Assembly: GCF_004136635.1 (NCBI RefSeq)
Contig: NZ_NOIU01000001.1
Span: 682,001 to 746,000 of the forward strand
DNA length: 64,000 nt
Direction: 5' to 3'
Source of the DNA: Rothia halotolerans
Lineage (GTDB): Bacteria; Actinomycetota; Actinomycetes; Actinomycetales; Micrococcaceae
In this document: in pieces, positions 49,863 through 59,428 of the stretch
Numbering within the stretch: position 1 is the stretch's first letter
Layout: the number at the start of each line of letters is the position of its first letter
Notes under the pieces: model-generated
What the model was told of the DNA's origin: nothing
What the model saw: the letters and a program-made list of their open reading frames with translations, nothing else
The model's database searches: none
Translations under genes and position numbers: made by a program

Positions 49863-51556
49863 GGGGTCCCCTCCGCTGCCGGGATCGGAAAGCTGACGCA
49901 GATGCTGGTGCCCTCGCCGGGGGCGGTCCGCACGGAGATGCGCCCCTCGTGGGCCTCGACGATGCTCCGGCTCAGGGCCAGGCCGATGCCCGCCCCGGGG
50001 AGGCCGCCCGCCGTCGCCGCCCGCGTGCGGTAGAACGGCGAGAAGATCCGCTCGCCGTCCTCGGCCTCCATGCCGGGGCCGTCGTCGGTGACCGTGAAGC
50101 CCACCGAGCCGGGGGTGACGGAGGTGGACACCGTGATCCGTCCGCCCTCCTGCGTGTACTTCACGGCGTTGGCGATGAGGTTGATGAGCACCTGCATGAT
50201 CCGGGAGCGCTCGAGCGGGATCGCCGGCGCCGGTCCCTCGATCACCGCGCTGAGCGTCTGCCCCTTCTCCGCGGCCTGCGGCTGCTGGGACTCCACCGCC
50301 CGCTCGACCAGCTCGCTCAGATCCGTGGGCTCCAGGTGCCGCTCGGTGCGGCCGACCCGCGTCTGCTGCTCCAGCAGCAGCTCCTCCACCAGGGTGCGCA
50401 GGTGCCGGGAGTTCCGGAGCACGACGTCGAGGTACTCGGCGAGCAGCGGATCCTCCTCGGCCTCGTCCAGCGCCAGGTCGGTGTAGCCGATGATCGAGGT
50501 GAGCGGGGTCCGCAGCTCGTGGGAGACCGTGGCGACGAACCGGTCCCGCTCGCGGACGGCCTCCTGGAGCTCGGTCACGTCCTGGAAGATCAGCACCGTG
50601 GCCTCGTGCTCTCCCTGGCCGTTGAGCACGTGCCGCGCCGAGACGGACAGCGTCCGCTGCCGGGAGTCGGGCGGCCCCGCCACCACGGTCACGTTCTCGA
50701 AGACCTCCCCCCGGGCGGCCCGGTGCGCGGGACGCTCCTCCACCGGCATCGACGTCCGCCCGTCGGCCCGGTAGACGTAGTGGCCCGCCTCGGTCCTGTC
50801 CGGGTTCGAGGGCGGGGAGACCAGCGAGTGGAAGCTGCGCTGGGCCCGGTTGTAGAGGACGTCGTTGCCCTCGACGTCGAGCACGAGGACCCCCACGTTG
50901 AGGTTCTCCCCCACGCCGGTCAGCAGGCGGGCCTGAGTCCGGGCGATCCGGTGCAGCCGCTCCTTCTGCCGCTGCGCGGTGACCAGCCGGTTCAGGTTCT
51001 GCTCGAGGCGCTGGTACAGCAGCAGCGCGAGCCAGGAGATGAGGAGCACGGCCAGCGGCAGCAGCGAGTTCCGCACGACCCCGCCGAGCGTGAGGTAGGG
51101 CGGGATGTAGAACAGGGAGGGCAGTGAGACCGCCAGCAGCGAGACCACCGCCGCGAGGACCACCCCGCGCCGCTGCAGCAGCAGGACGAGCCAGATGGCC
51201 GGGGCGAAGAGCAGGAGCGAGAGCGAGACGCCGTCGGGCAGCAGCCCGATCCGGAGCAGCGCGATGGAGACCATGTCCGCGACCGGCAGCAGCGCGATCC
51301 AGCCGGGCGCCGCCCGGTCCCACGGCAGCGCGACGGCGAGCGCGGTGATCGCCAGGCAGAGCACGACGCCGCTCCACAGGAACCCGTGCCGGATGTCCAG
51401 CTCCAGGGTCGCGACGTACGCGATGACCGCCATCATGAGCAGCAGCGTGAAGAGGCACTCGGGGACGACGACGCGCAGGCGGGCGTTCTGGGCGATCGTC
51501 TCGGTGCGCCACCAGCGCCGGCCCGCGCCGGTGCTGCGACTCGCCGTCATCGCCAT
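49859..51556 (-). CDS. PAS-containing membrane sensor histidine kinase
   Basis: The 565-residue kinase has six to eight N-terminal TM helices (to about residue 195), a coiled linker, a PAS domain (about 205-320: LLTGVGENLNVGVLVLDVEGNDVLYNRAQRSFHSL) and a DHp with phospho-His in VSHELRTPLTSIIGYTDLALDEAEEDP. The ATPase domain shows INLIANAVKYTQ, TDDGPGM and GAGIGLALS. It is translationally coupled to the glycosyltransferase. The start is set at ATG 51556; another ATG six bases downstream is possible and no strong Shine-Dalgarno is present. The signal is unknown; it probably feeds the receiver protein at 47667. Confidence 0.9.
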   Translation of the reverse strand: MAMTASRSTGAGRRWWRTETIAQNARLRVVVPECLFTLLLMMAVIAYVATLELDIRHGFLWSGVVLCLAITALAVALPWDRAAPGWIALLPVADMVSIALLRIGLLPDGVSLSLLLFAPAIWLVLLLQRRGVVLAAVVSLLAVSLPSLFYIPPYLTLGGVVRNSLLPLAVLLISWLALLLYQRLEQNLNRLVTAQRQKERLHRIARTQARLLTGVGENLNVGVLVLDVEGNDVLYNRAQRSFHSLVSPPSNPDRTEAGHYVYRADGRTSMPVEERPAHRAARGEVFENVTVVAGPPDSRQRTLSVSARHVLNGQGEHEATVLIFQDVTELQEAVRERDRFVATVSHELRTPLTSIIGYTDLALDEAEEDPLLAEYLDVVLRNSRHLRTLVEELLLEQQTRVGRTERHLEPTDLSELVERAVESQQPQAAEKGQTLSAVIEGPAPAIPLERSRIMQVLINLIANAVKYTQEGGRITVSTSVTPGSVGFTVTDDGPGMEAEDGERIFSPFYRTRAATAGGLPGAGIGLALSRSIVEAHEGRISVRTAPGEGTSICVSFPIPAAEGTP

Positions 51557-51752
51557 CGCTGTACCGCCCGCCGTGCTCGGAAACCTCGGATACCGAGCGG
51601 TGTACCGGCCGGTAGGCGATACCGATGATATACGTCTCGGGGCCTCCCAACGCGGGTACGACGCGGACTCTGGCCTGCGGCGCCACGTCGTCCTGCTCCC
51701 GCCGTGGGAGTGGGAGTCCCGGCTCGGGAGGACAGGCGTACCCTGAGAAACG

Positions 51753-53138
51753 ATGGCAAAAAACGCACACCCCCAGCACTCGTCCCGCCGCGGGGCCACC
51801 AACGTGGACCCCCGCCGCATCCACGCGGTCCCGCCGGAGAAGTCCGCGTACCGGCGATGGTTCTCCTCGCTGAACCCCTCCCTGCAGCTGGTGTTCCTCC
51901 AGCTCTGGATGCCGCTGTTCATGGCGGTCATGTTCGTCCTCTGCTACGTGGGCGCGTTCCAGAGCACGGCGCCGCGCGAGGTGCCCATCGGGGTGGTCGG
52001 CCAGGCGAACGCCGTCGAGCAGTACCAGGACGTGGCGGACGAGGCCGCCCCCGGGGCGTGGTCCTTCGTGTCCGTCAAGGACGGGGACGCGGCGCAGGAG
52101 CAGGTGCGCTCCGGGGAGATCGCGGCCGCCTACGACGTCGAGGGCAACGCGCTGATCGTGGCCTCGGCGCACCAGGCGCAGGCCGCGAACCTCATCCCGG
52201 CCGCCCTCGGGCCGCTGCTGAACCCGGACCAGCCGCCGCAGAAGTCCGACGTCGCGCCGCTGCCGACCGGAGACGTCGGCATGACCCCCATGTACCTCAT
52301 GCTGGCGTGGTGCATCTCGGGCTATCTCGCGGCCATGTTCATCGGGCTGATGGGAGGGCCGCTGCGGCGGCGCACCCGGCTCGCGGTGATCGTGGTGGTC
52401 AGCTTCATCCTCTCCTTCATCACCTGCTTCCTGGCCTCCCCCGTCCTGGGCGCGATCGAAGGGCACTTCTGGCAGTTGTGGGGCCTGGGCTGGATGTGGG
52501 CGCTGGCGATCGGGCTGGCCGTGAACGGGCTGAGCTACTTCTGCGGCCGGTTCATCGCCGCACCGGCCATGACGGTCTTCATCTTCCTCTCGATCCCCGC
52601 CTCGGGCGCGGCGTTCCCGGAGTGGTTCATGCCCGAGCCGTTCCGGGCGCTCAACCACGTGGTGGTGGGCTCGGGGATCACGGAGATGCTCAAGCGGCTG
52701 CTGTACGACGTCGGGCCCGGCTACTCGCGCGGGTGGATCATGCTGGCCTGCTACGCCGTCGTCGGGATCCTGCTGACCCTGGTGGGCAAGCGCTACTGGG
52801 AGTGGCAGCGGGTGCGCCGGATGCTGCAGGGCAAGACGACGATGATGCAGGACGCCCAGCGCGCCAGCGGCCGGCAGCACGAGCGGGACCGCGAGGCGAT
52901 CCTGGACGACTTCGGGCTCAAGGCCACCACCGGCGGCATCATCGTCCAGCAGAACCGGGCGCTCTCCGCACCCGAGACCCCGCCCTCGGGCTCGCCCGCC
53001 TCGGGGGACACGGACACGACCAGCATGTGGGCGCTGGGCGGTCCGCTGGAGCAGGAGCTGACCCGGCCCAGCGACGCCCGCCCCGGGGAAGCCCGGTCCG
53101 GCGAGCCCCGGTCCGGGGACGACGCCGCACGCGGCTAG
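51753..53138 (+). CDS. YhgE/Pip-type (DUF3533-like) membrane protein
   Basis: The 461-residue protein has one TM helix near residues 50-72 (LQLWMPLFMAVMFVLCYVGAF), an extracytoplasmic domain of about 110 residues (REVPIGVVGQANAVEQYQDVADE...EIAAAYDVEGNALIVASAHQAQAANLIP) and five C-terminal helices, then a disordered tail. This is the ABC-2-like layout of YhgE/Pip and DUF3533 proteins, which often assist envelope polymer export or phage interaction. It is divergent from the kinase-glycosyltransferase operon, which suggests a shared pathway. An AT-rich patch with GATGATATACG near 51623 may carry its promoter. Confidence 0.78.
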   Translation: MAKNAHPQHSSRRGATNVDPRRIHAVPPEKSAYRRWFSSLNPSLQLVFLQLWMPLFMAVMFVLCYVGAFQSTAPREVPIGVVGQANAVEQYQDVADEAAPGAWSFVSVKDGDAAQEQVRSGEIAAAYDVEGNALIVASAHQAQAANLIPAALGPLLNPDQPPQKSDVAPLPTGDVGMTPMYLMLAWCISGYLAAMFIGLMGGPLRRRTRLAVIVVVSFILSFITCFLASPVLGAIEGHFWQLWGLGWMWALAIGLAVNGLSYFCGRFIAAPAMTVFIFLSIPASGAAFPEWFMPEPFRALNHVVVGSGITEMLKRLLYDVGPGYSRGWIMLACYAVVGILLTLVGKRYWEWQRVRRMLQGKTTMMQDAQRASGRQHERDREAILDDFGLKATTGGIIVQQNRALSAPETPPSGSPASGDTDTTSMWALGGPLEQELTRPSDARPGEARSGEPRSGDDAARG

Positions 53139-53164
53139 GCTGCCCCGCCCCGGGCCCGTCCCAC

Positions 53165-53207
53165 GACGTGCCGCCGCGCGCCCGTGGGGAGCGCGCGGCG
53201 GCACGTC
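53165..53207. terminator. 17-bp stem terminator between convergent genes
   Basis: The arms 53165-53181 and 53191-53207 are perfectly complementary (17 bp) around a 9-base loop. It follows the YhgE-like gene and precedes the 3' end of the convergent secreted-protein gene, so it can serve both. Confidence 0.7.
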
Positions 53208-53268
53208 ATGGTGGGAGTTCGCCGGCACGCCGACGGGCGCTCGGCCCGCCTCGTCCGGCGGCGGTGGA

Positions 53269-53934
53269 TCAGGCCGGCTGGAAGCCGCCGTCCACCCAGA
53301 CGTAGTCGGTGGTCTCGCCCGGGCCGTCCTGCACGCGGATGCGAGGCTCGCCGGTCTCCGGGTCCGCCGTCACGGACTGGGCCGTGGCGAAGGGCGAGGA
53401 GCCGTCCGCGGAGGGCAGGGTGCCTCGCGAGTCGTAGCCGGACTCGGTGGGGGTGAGAACCGTCAGACCGCCCCCGGCGAGGTAGACGTTGCCGTGGATG
53501 TCCACGTTCCCGCCGTCCCCCAGGTCGATCTCGGGCACGGGCAGCAACGGCTCCGGGCCGAAGCCGACGGCCTGGGCCCCCTCGGAGGAGGCGAAGCCCA
53601 CCGCGCGGCCGTCCTGGTAGACGGCGTAGGCGCCGTCACCGGTGGTCGGAGCGGCCCCGGGGGCGCTCGTGACGTGGAAGTACGTGCGGATTTCCAGCGG
53701 GCCGAAGTCCGGGTGGTCGACCTCCAGCGTCCCCGTGCGCTCCCAGACGCCCTGGCCGGTCCAGGTGTCGGGGATGCTCGGCAGCTGGGAGTTCCCCGCC
53801 TCAGGGGCGGCGGGCCCGCAGGCCGACTGCTCCGGCGCGGGGCTCCCGGCCAGCGCCGGGCCTCCCGCGAAGGGGACGATCGCCAGGGCCAGCGCGGCGC
53901 CGGCGACGGACAGCTTCGTGGTCGTGGTTCCCAT
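53269..53934 (-). CDS. Secreted protein of unknown function
   Basis: The 221-residue protein has a Sec signal peptide (KLSVAGAALALAIVPFAGGPALA, cleavage about residue 29) and a mature part rich in Gly, Pro and Asp with one cysteine. Beta-type stretches such as GVWERTGTLEVDHPDFGPLEIRTYFHVTS and GAYAVYQDGRAVGFASSEGAQ are followed by DIHGNVYLAGGGLTVLTPTESGYDSRGTLP. I recognise no family. The ATG is preceded by GGAGGTGACC. It is probably released from the cell or held in the wall; no anchor is visible. Confidence 0.7.
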   Translation of the reverse strand: MGTTTTKLSVAGAALALAIVPFAGGPALAGSPAPEQSACGPAAPEAGNSQLPSIPDTWTGQGVWERTGTLEVDHPDFGPLEIRTYFHVTSAPGAAPTTGDGAYAVYQDGRAVGFASSEGAQAVGFGPEPLLPVPEIDLGDGGNVDIHGNVYLAGGGLTVLTPTESGYDSRGTLPSADGSSPFATAQSVTADPETGEPRIRVQDGPGETTDYVWVDGGFQPA

Positions 53935-54030
53935 GATGGGTCACCTCCCTGGCCGGGGCCGCGCGATCAATCGGATCGCGTGCTCTCGACGTCCGGCTCA
54001 TTGACCTCGATGTGTCCTACGACACTTCCA

Positions 54031-54996
54031 CTATCCCTCCGACGGGTCAACAGCCGGCGTGGAATGTGAAGCGGGGGTCGCGGCGGGAATCGTTCCCTCG
54101 GTTCCGGCACAGCCCTCCCCTGGTGGCTCCGGGACCTCGATCCCCGAGTCGCCGGAGGCCCACACCAGCAGCGCCCCGGCGAGCGCGACCACCGCGATGC
54201 CGGCCAGCACGGTCCAGCTGATCATCTCGCCGAGGAGGAGGAACCCGATGAGCGCCCCCATGGCCGGGTCGATCGCGAACAGCGTCCCGATGACCCGCGC
54301 CGAGGTGATCCGCCCCGCGATGGTGTCCACCGAGTACGGGATGGCCACGCCCACCACGGCGGCCAGCGCCAGCAGCCCCCAGTGCGGGAGGGACACCTGG
54401 GGCGCGTGGACCGCCGCGAACGGCAGGGTCAGGAGACCGCCCGCCGCGACGGACAGCGCCAGCCCGTCCAGCCCCGAGCCGGCCTTGCCGACCTTGGCCG
54501 CGAAGAGGGTGTAGAGCCCGAAGAAGGCCGCGGCGCACAGGGCGGCGACGTAGCCCCACAGGTCGAAGTAGCCGCCCGGCCCGGCGGAGATCAGCGCGAC
54601 GCCGGCCAGCGAGAGCACCGCGCACGCCCCCTCCTTGATCCGCCGCGAGGCCAGGAGCGCGACGGCGCAGGGCCCCAGGAACTCCAGGGTCACGGCGATG
54701 CCCAGCGGCAGGCGCTGGATCGCGTTGTACAGGCTGATGTTCATCGCCGCCATCGCGACGCCGTACACCACGATCCCGCCCCACTCGGAGCGGCTCCGCC
54801 CCCGCAGCGAGGGCCGGACGGCGACCAGCAGGATCGCGGCGGCCAGCGCCATCCGCAGGGCGCTGGTGCCGAGCGCCCCGTACGAGGCGAACAGCGAGGC
54901 CGAGAGCGCCGAGGAGGTCTGGATCCCGGCGGAGCCGACCACGATCAGGCCCGCCGCGAAGAGCACGCTCCTCCGGGCCGGTCCACGAGCTCCCAC
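54031..54996 (-). CDS. EamA/DMT-family transporter (RhtA-like)
   Basis: The 321-residue protein has ten TM helices in two EamA repeats. The first (VGSAGIQTSSALSASLFASYGALGTSALRMALAAAIL...GVAMAAMNISLYNAIQRLPLGIAVTLEFLGPCAVAL) resembles the amino-acid exporter RhtA. The second contains TIAGRITSARVIGTLFAIDPAMGALIGFLLLGEMIS. DMT exporters of this kind release threonine, homoserine or other metabolites; the substrate is unknown. The start is GTG 54996 with GAGGGGAGA upstream. About 140 bases without features separate it from the thiolase gene. Confidence 0.9.
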   Translation of the reverse strand: MGARGPARRSVLFAAGLIVVGSAGIQTSSALSASLFASYGALGTSALRMALAAAILLVAVRPSLRGRSRSEWGGIVVYGVAMAAMNISLYNAIQRLPLGIAVTLEFLGPCAVALLASRRIKEGACAVLSLAGVALISAGPGGYFDLWGYVAALCAAAFFGLYTLFAAKVGKAGSGLDGLALSVAAGGLLTLPFAAVHAPQVSLPHWGLLALAAVVGVAIPYSVDTIAGRITSARVIGTLFAIDPAMGALIGFLLLGEMISWTVLAGIAVVALAGALLVWASGDSGIEVPEPPGEGCAGTEGTIPAATPASHSTPAVDPSEG

Positions 54997-55139
54997 GCCG
55001 CATCTCCCCTCGTCCCGCTTCCTGACGGCCAGGACGATGTTATCCGCGCAGGAGCAGCCCGATCGAAAGGGGCGGCCGACGTGTCCTCCCGTGACGCCCG
55101 CCGGACCCCGCGGGCCCTTCCGCCCGCCACCCGTGAGGC

Positions 55140-56360
55140 CTAGGAGACCCGCTCCAGCAGCAGCGCGGTGCCCTGCCCGACGCCGACGCACATCGTGGCC
55201 AGCCCGCGCTCCGCCCCCTCGCGCTCCATCCGGCCCATCAGGGTGATGGCGATGCGCGAGCCGGAGGAGCCGAGCGGATGCCCCAGCGCGATCGCGCCGC
55301 CGTCGCGGTTCACGATCCCCGGATCCAGCCCCAGCCGCCGGATGCAGGCGAGCGACTGCGTCGCGAAGGCCTCGTTGAGCTCGACGGCGCCGAGGTCGTC
55401 CAACCCCCACCCCGCCTTCTCGAGGGCCCTGCGCGTGGCGGGCACCGGCCCGATGCCCATGATCTCGGGGGCGACGCCAGCCGCGGCGTGCCCCGCGACC
55501 CTCGCCCGCGGCGTGAGCCCCAGCCGCTCGACCGCCGCCCCGGAGGCGACGACCACGGCCGAGGCGCCGTCGTTCAGCGAGGAGGAGTTCCCGGCGGTGA
55601 CGACGCCGCCCGGCCGCACCACGGGCTTGAGCCCGGCGAGCACCTCGGCGGTGGTCCCTGCCCGCGGCCCCTCGTCGGCGTCCACCGTGTGGACCGCGCC
55701 CTTGCGCCCCTTCACCTCGACCGGGACGATCTCCTCGCGGAACGCCCCCGACTCCATCGCGGCCAGGGCCCGCTCATGGGACCGCACGGCGAAGGCGTCG
55801 GCGTCCTCCCGCGCGATGCCGTCCACCGCCGCGAGCTCCTCGGCCGTCTCCGGCATGGAGTACGTCATCCTGCCGTCCCGGGAGAGCTCCCCCGAGACGA
55901 ACTCGGGGTTGGGGAAGCGCCAGCCGATCGAGGTGTCCACCACCTCGCCGGGCTTGGCGAAGGCGCGCGAGGGCTTCTCCATGACCCACGGCGCGCGGGA
56001 CATCGACTCGACGCCGCCGGCCACGACGACGTCGGCGTCCCCGGCCCGGACCATCTGCGAGGCGAGCATGATCGCCGACATGCCCGAGGCGCACAGGCGG
56101 TTGACCGTCAGGCCCGGCACGGAGTCGGGGTAACCGGCCAACAGCCAGGCCATCCGGGCCACGTTGCGGTTCTCCTCCCCCGCCCCGTTGGCGTTGCCGA
56201 GGATCACCTCCTCCACCAGCCCGGGGTCCCCGATCCCGGCCCGCTCCAGGGCGGCGCGGAGGGTCAGCGCCGCAAGATCGTCCGGCCGCACCGAGGAAAG
56301 CGCTCCCCCGTACCGGCCCACGGGCGTCCGCGCCCCTCCCACCAGAAATGCCTGCTCCAT
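55140..56360 (-). CDS. Acetyl-CoA acyltransferase (thiolase)
   Basis: The 406-residue thiolase has nucleophile Cys in NRLCASGMSAI (about residue 87), NEAFA with the second catalytic Asn, GGAIALGHPLGSSGSRI with the active-site His, and the final CVGVGQGTALLLERV with Cys. It may serve fatty-acid or aromatic beta-ketoadipate breakdown; the sequence alone does not separate these. The divergent LysR gene suggests inducible control. The start is ATG 56360 (GGAG seven bases ahead); ATG 56372 would add four residues. Confidence 0.93.
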   Translation of the reverse strand: MEQAFLVGGARTPVGRYGGALSSVRPDDLAALTLRAALERAGIGDPGLVEEVILGNANGAGEENRNVARMAWLLAGYPDSVPGLTVNRLCASGMSAIMLASQMVRAGDADVVVAGGVESMSRAPWVMEKPSRAFAKPGEVVDTSIGWRFPNPEFVSGELSRDGRMTYSMPETAEELAAVDGIAREDADAFAVRSHERALAAMESGAFREEIVPVEVKGRKGAVHTVDADEGPRAGTTAEVLAGLKPVVRPGGVVTAGNSSSLNDGASAVVVASGAAVERLGLTPRARVAGHAAAGVAPEIMGIGPVPATRRALEKAGWGLDDLGAVELNEAFATQSLACIRRLGLDPGIVNRDGGAIALGHPLGSSGSRIAITLMGRMEREGAERGLATMCVGVGQGTALLLERVS

Positions 56361-56581
56361 GTGTTTCTCCATCCCTCGGCCTCTGCATCACAACTTGTCA
56401 CGGGATGCTGATCGCGTCCAATAGTCAATAGCGACCTCTGTCATAAGATCGATGTATCAATGGGCGTTCGCCTCGTCATCCGCCGGCTCTTCCGGGCCTT
56501 TCAATCGTCGCGGAGAGGCCGTTTCCGAGGAGGACGGATGGCGCGTGGGAGCCCTGTCCGCTACTGCGCCGAGGAGGAACC
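56361..56581. promoter_or_regulatory. Thiolase-LysR divergent promoter region
   Basis: About 220 bases, AT-richer between 56390 and 56460 (GTCCAATAGTCAATAGCGACC, ATGTATCAATGG). LysR sites (T-N11-A) are plausible here, but I cannot single one out. Confidence 0.4.
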
Positions 56582-57481
56582 GTGGAGTTGAGGCACCTGG
56601 AGAGCTTCGTGGCGACCGCCGAGGAGCTCCACTTCGGGCGGGCCGCGCGGCGGCTCCACCTGGCCCAGCCCGCGCTCAGCCAGCAGATCAAGCAGCTGGA
56701 GACCGAGCTCGGCACCCGGCTCTTCCACCGCAGCACCCGCTCGGTCTCCCTGAGCGACGCGGGGGCGGCGCTGCTCGAGCCGGCCCGCGGGATACTGCGC
56801 GACGTCGAGCTGCTCAAGCGCTCGGCGAGGCTGGGCCCCTCGGAGATCGTCGGGAGGGTCACGCTCGGCTTCACTGGGGCGAGCAGCCGCGGCGCGCTGC
56901 CCGAGCTGGCCCGGGCCGTGCGCGCCGAGCAGCCGGGGATCGAGTTGGTGCTCGTGGGGCAGACCTACGCCGGGACCGCCGTCGCCGACATCGCGGCGGG
57001 ACGCCTCGACATCGGCTTCGCCCGGCTCCCCCTCGCGGATCCGGGCCTGCAGAGCATCGTCTTCGCCCGCGAGGAGCTGGTGGTCGCGCTGCCCTCCGAC
57101 CATCCCCTGGCGGAGCGGGAGAGGGTCGCGGTCGCCGACCTCGCCGGGGAGCCGTTCGTGACCTTCCCGGGCGTCCAGGGCTCGAGCGTCCGGGAGGCGC
57201 TGCTGCGGGTGGCCGTGGAGGCGGGCTTCACTCCCCAGATCGTCCAGGAGGCGCCGGACTCGTACACGATCCTGAGCCTCGTCGCGGCCGGCGTCGGCGT
57301 CACCCTCACGGTCTCCTCGGTGCAGCACATCGAGCCGCCGGGGCTCGTCTACCGGCCCCTCGAGGACCCGCCCCCGCCCCTGGAGGCGGCCCTCGTCTCC
57401 CGGCGGGAGGACCACTCAGCCGCGGTCCGCGCGGTCTGGGAGATCGCCGGCCGCATCCTCCCGGCGGACGGGAGCGCGTGA
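56582..57481 (+). CDS. LysR-family transcriptional regulator
   Basis: The 299-residue protein starts at a GTG after GAGGAGG. The winged helix is in residues 1-60 (MELRHLESFVATAEELHFGRAARRLHLAQPALSQQIKQLETELGTRLFHR) and an effector domain of two Rossmann-like lobes follows (VTLGFTGASSRGALPELARAVRAEQPGIELVLV; ILSLVAAGVGVTLTVSSVQHI). It resembles LysR regulators of aromatic or fatty-acid catabolism. It is divergent from the thiolase gene, the likely target. Its 3' end faces the siderophore ATPase gene with 25 bp between stops. Confidence 0.93.
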   Translation: MELRHLESFVATAEELHFGRAARRLHLAQPALSQQIKQLETELGTRLFHRSTRSVSLSDAGAALLEPARGILRDVELLKRSARLGPSEIVGRVTLGFTGASSRGALPELARAVRAEQPGIELVLVGQTYAGTAVADIAAGRLDIGFARLPLADPGLQSIVFAREELVVALPSDHPLAERERVAVADLAGEPFVTFPGVQGSSVREALLRVAVEAGFTPQIVQEAPDSYTILSLVAAGVGVTLTVSSVQHIEPPGLVYRPLEDPPPPLEAALVSRREDHSAAVRAVWEIAGRILPADGSA

Positions 57482-57506
57482 GGCGCCCCTCGGGGCGCGA
57501 ACGCCC

Positions 57507-58295
57507 TCAGCGCGGCAGGACCACGGGTTTCCCGGTGTCGGGGTCCTCGATGACGCGGGACTCCAGGCCGTAGATCGCCCGCATGTTCTCCTCGGTAATG
57601 ATCTCCTCCGGGGTCCCCACGGCCACGACCTTCCCGTCCTTCATGGTCACCATGTCGGTCGCGAAGCGCGCCGCCTGGTTCAGCTCGTGCAGCACGGCCA
57701 CCACGGTCCGCCCCGAGGCGCGCAGCCGCTCCAGCAGCTTCAGGATCTCGACCTGGTGCGTGACGTCGAGGTACGTGGTGGGCTCGTCCAGCAGCAGCAG
57801 GCCGGTCTCCTGCGCCAGGACCAGCGAGATCCACACCCGCTGCCGCTGCCCGCCGGAGAGGGTGTCCACCGGGCGGTGCGCGAGGTGGTCCACCGCGGTG
57901 ACCCGCATGGCCTCCGTGATCGCGCCCTCGTCCTCGGGGCTCCACTGGCTCATGAGCGACTGGTGGGGGAAGCGCCCGCGGGCCACCAGGTTCTGGACCG
58001 AGATACCCTCCGGCACGGAGGGGCTCTGCGGCAGCAGGGCGAGGCTCTTGGCGAGCTCGCGGGTCTTCATCCGCGCGATGTCCTGCCCGTCCAGGGTCAC
58101 GACGCCGGCGCGCGGCTTGAGCAGCCGGCCCAGCGTGCGCAGGATCGTCGACTTCCCGCAGGCGTTGGGGCCGAGGATCACGGTGAAGGAGCCCTCGGGC
58201 ACGCTGACCGTGACGTCGTCGAGCACCAGGGACGTGTCCTTGTAGCCGACCTTCAGCCGGTCGCCGACCAGGCGCTCCGACGGGGATTCGATCAT
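57507..58295 (-). CDS. Iron-siderophore ABC transporter ATPase (FepC-type)
   Basis: The 262-residue ATPase has Walker A GPNACGKSTILRTLG, Q-loop LALLPQSP, signature LSGGQRQRVWISLVLAQ, Walker B LLLLDEPTTYLDVTHQ and H-loop AVLHELNQAARFA. The TTYLD variant and the LPQSP Q-loop are typical of FecE/FepC ATPases. ATG 58295 has AAGGAGGACCC directly upstream; an earlier ATG at 58349 overlaps the permease stop and is an alternative that adds 18 residues. It is the last gene of the siderophore operon. Confidence 0.94.
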   Translation of the reverse strand: MIESPSERLVGDRLKVGYKDTSLVLDDVTVSVPEGSFTVILGPNACGKSTILRTLGRLLKPRAGVVTLDGQDIARMKTRELAKSLALLPQSPSVPEGISVQNLVARGRFPHQSLMSQWSPEDEGAITEAMRVTAVDHLAHRPVDTLSGGQRQRVWISLVLAQETGLLLLDEPTTYLDVTHQVEILKLLERLRASGRTVVAVLHELNQAARFATDMVTMKDGKVVAVGTPEEIITEENMRAIYGLESRVIEDPDTGKPVVLPR

Positions 58296-58345
58296 GGGTC
58301 CTCCTTGTGCGTTCCGGCCGGTGAGCGGGGTGGGCGTGGCGTGGC

Positions 58346-59428
58346 TCATGCGCGCCGGCCCTCCCGGATCAGGAGCCAGACGAGGTAGAGGCCGCCGATG
58401 CACACGGTCACCGCGCCCACCGGGACGGAGGCGGCGGGGATCAGGTGCTGGGCGACCAGGTCGGCGCCGGCGAGCAGGATCATCCCCATCAGCGCGGAGC
58501 CGAGCAGGTCCAGCGAGCCGCCGTTGGGGCGGATCCGCTGGGCGATCTGGGGAGCGGCGAGGGCGATGAACGAGATGGGCCCGGTGACCGCCGTGACCAG
58601 CGCCGTCATGATCACGCCGATGACCACCAGCGCGAGCTTGGAGCTCTCCACGCGGACGCCGAGCATGGTGGCGGTGTCGTCGCCCAGCTCCAGACCGCCC
58701 ACGCGCCGGTTCAGCCACGGCAGCAGCAGTGCGACGACGAGCGCCACCCCGCCGGCCCACAGCAGCGGCTCCCAGCGCAGCCCGTTGAGCGTGCCCGCGC
58801 CCCACACCGCGGCGCGCAGGGCGAGGTCGAGGTCCGCCTTGACGATGAACCACGTGTTGGCCGAGGAGAGCATCGCCGAGACCGCGATGCCCACGATGAT
58901 CAGCCGGAAGCCCTGGAGCCCGCGCGAATAGGCGAGCAGGTAGATGATCGCGGCGGTCACCAGGCCCCCTGCGACCGCACCTGCCGCGTAGGCCAGGTAC
59001 CCGGTCCCGCCGAAGGTGATCACCAGCAGCACCCCGGAGTACGCGCCGGTGTTCAGCCCGATGATGTCGGGGCTGCCCAGCGCGTTGCTGGTCAGCGATT
59101 GGAACAGGGCGCCGCTGACGCCCAGGCAGGCCCCGAAGACGAGCGCGGCCAGGGCCCGGGGCGCCCGCCACTCGACCACGACCTTGTGGTCCAGCCGGCT
59201 GGCCTCGGGCATGAAGGCCCCCAGGACGCGGTCCAGCGGCAGGATCGTGTCCCCCAGGGAGAGCGCGGTGAACAGGATGACCACCCCGACGACGCCGAGG
59301 ATGGCGGCGGTGACCAGGTGGGACAGCGCGATCCGGCGGCTGAGGCGGCCCAGGCGCAGGGACAGGTACCGGGGCTCGCGGGAGGTTCCGGCGCTCTCGG
59401 AGCGGCGGTGCACGGCGGGGGCGCTCAC
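58346..59428 (-). CDS. FecCD-family iron-siderophore permease (FepG-type)
   Basis: The 360-residue permease has ten TM helices of the BtuC/FecCD fold. RAPRALAALVFGACLGVSGALFQSLTSNALGSPDIIGLNTGA is the conserved first-half motif, and GPISFIALAAPQIAQRI is the conserved second-half motif. It starts at GTG 59428 with AAGGAGGAG before it and overlaps the upstream permease by 4 bp. It forms the channel with that FepD-type protein. The Arg/Ser-rich N-terminus of about 30 residues is cytoplasmic. Confidence 0.94.
   Translation of the reverse strand: MSAPAVHRRSESAGTSREPRYLSLRLGRLSRRIALSHLVTAAILGVVGVVILFTALSLGDTILPLDRVLGAFMPEASRLDHKVVVEWRAPRALAALVFGACLGVSGALFQSLTSNALGSPDIIGLNTGAYSGVLLVITFGGTGYLAYAAGAVAGGLVTAAIIYLLAYSRGLQGFRLIIVGIAVSAMLSSANTWFIVKADLDLALRAAVWGAGTLNGLRWEPLLWAGGVALVVALLLPWLNRRVGGLELGDDTATMLGVRVESSKLALVVIGVIMTALVTAVTGPISFIALAAPQIAQRIRPNGGSLDLLGSALMGMILLAGADLVAQHLIPAASVPVGAVTVCIGGLYLVWLLIREGRRA

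Noticed and set aside
48015-53228. 1737-codon minus-strand frame read as one giant protein
   Set aside because: It joins the glycosyltransferase frame with out-of-frame translation of the kinase and antisense of the YhgE-like gene. ATG 49862, with the kinase stop overlapping by 4 bp, sets the true start.
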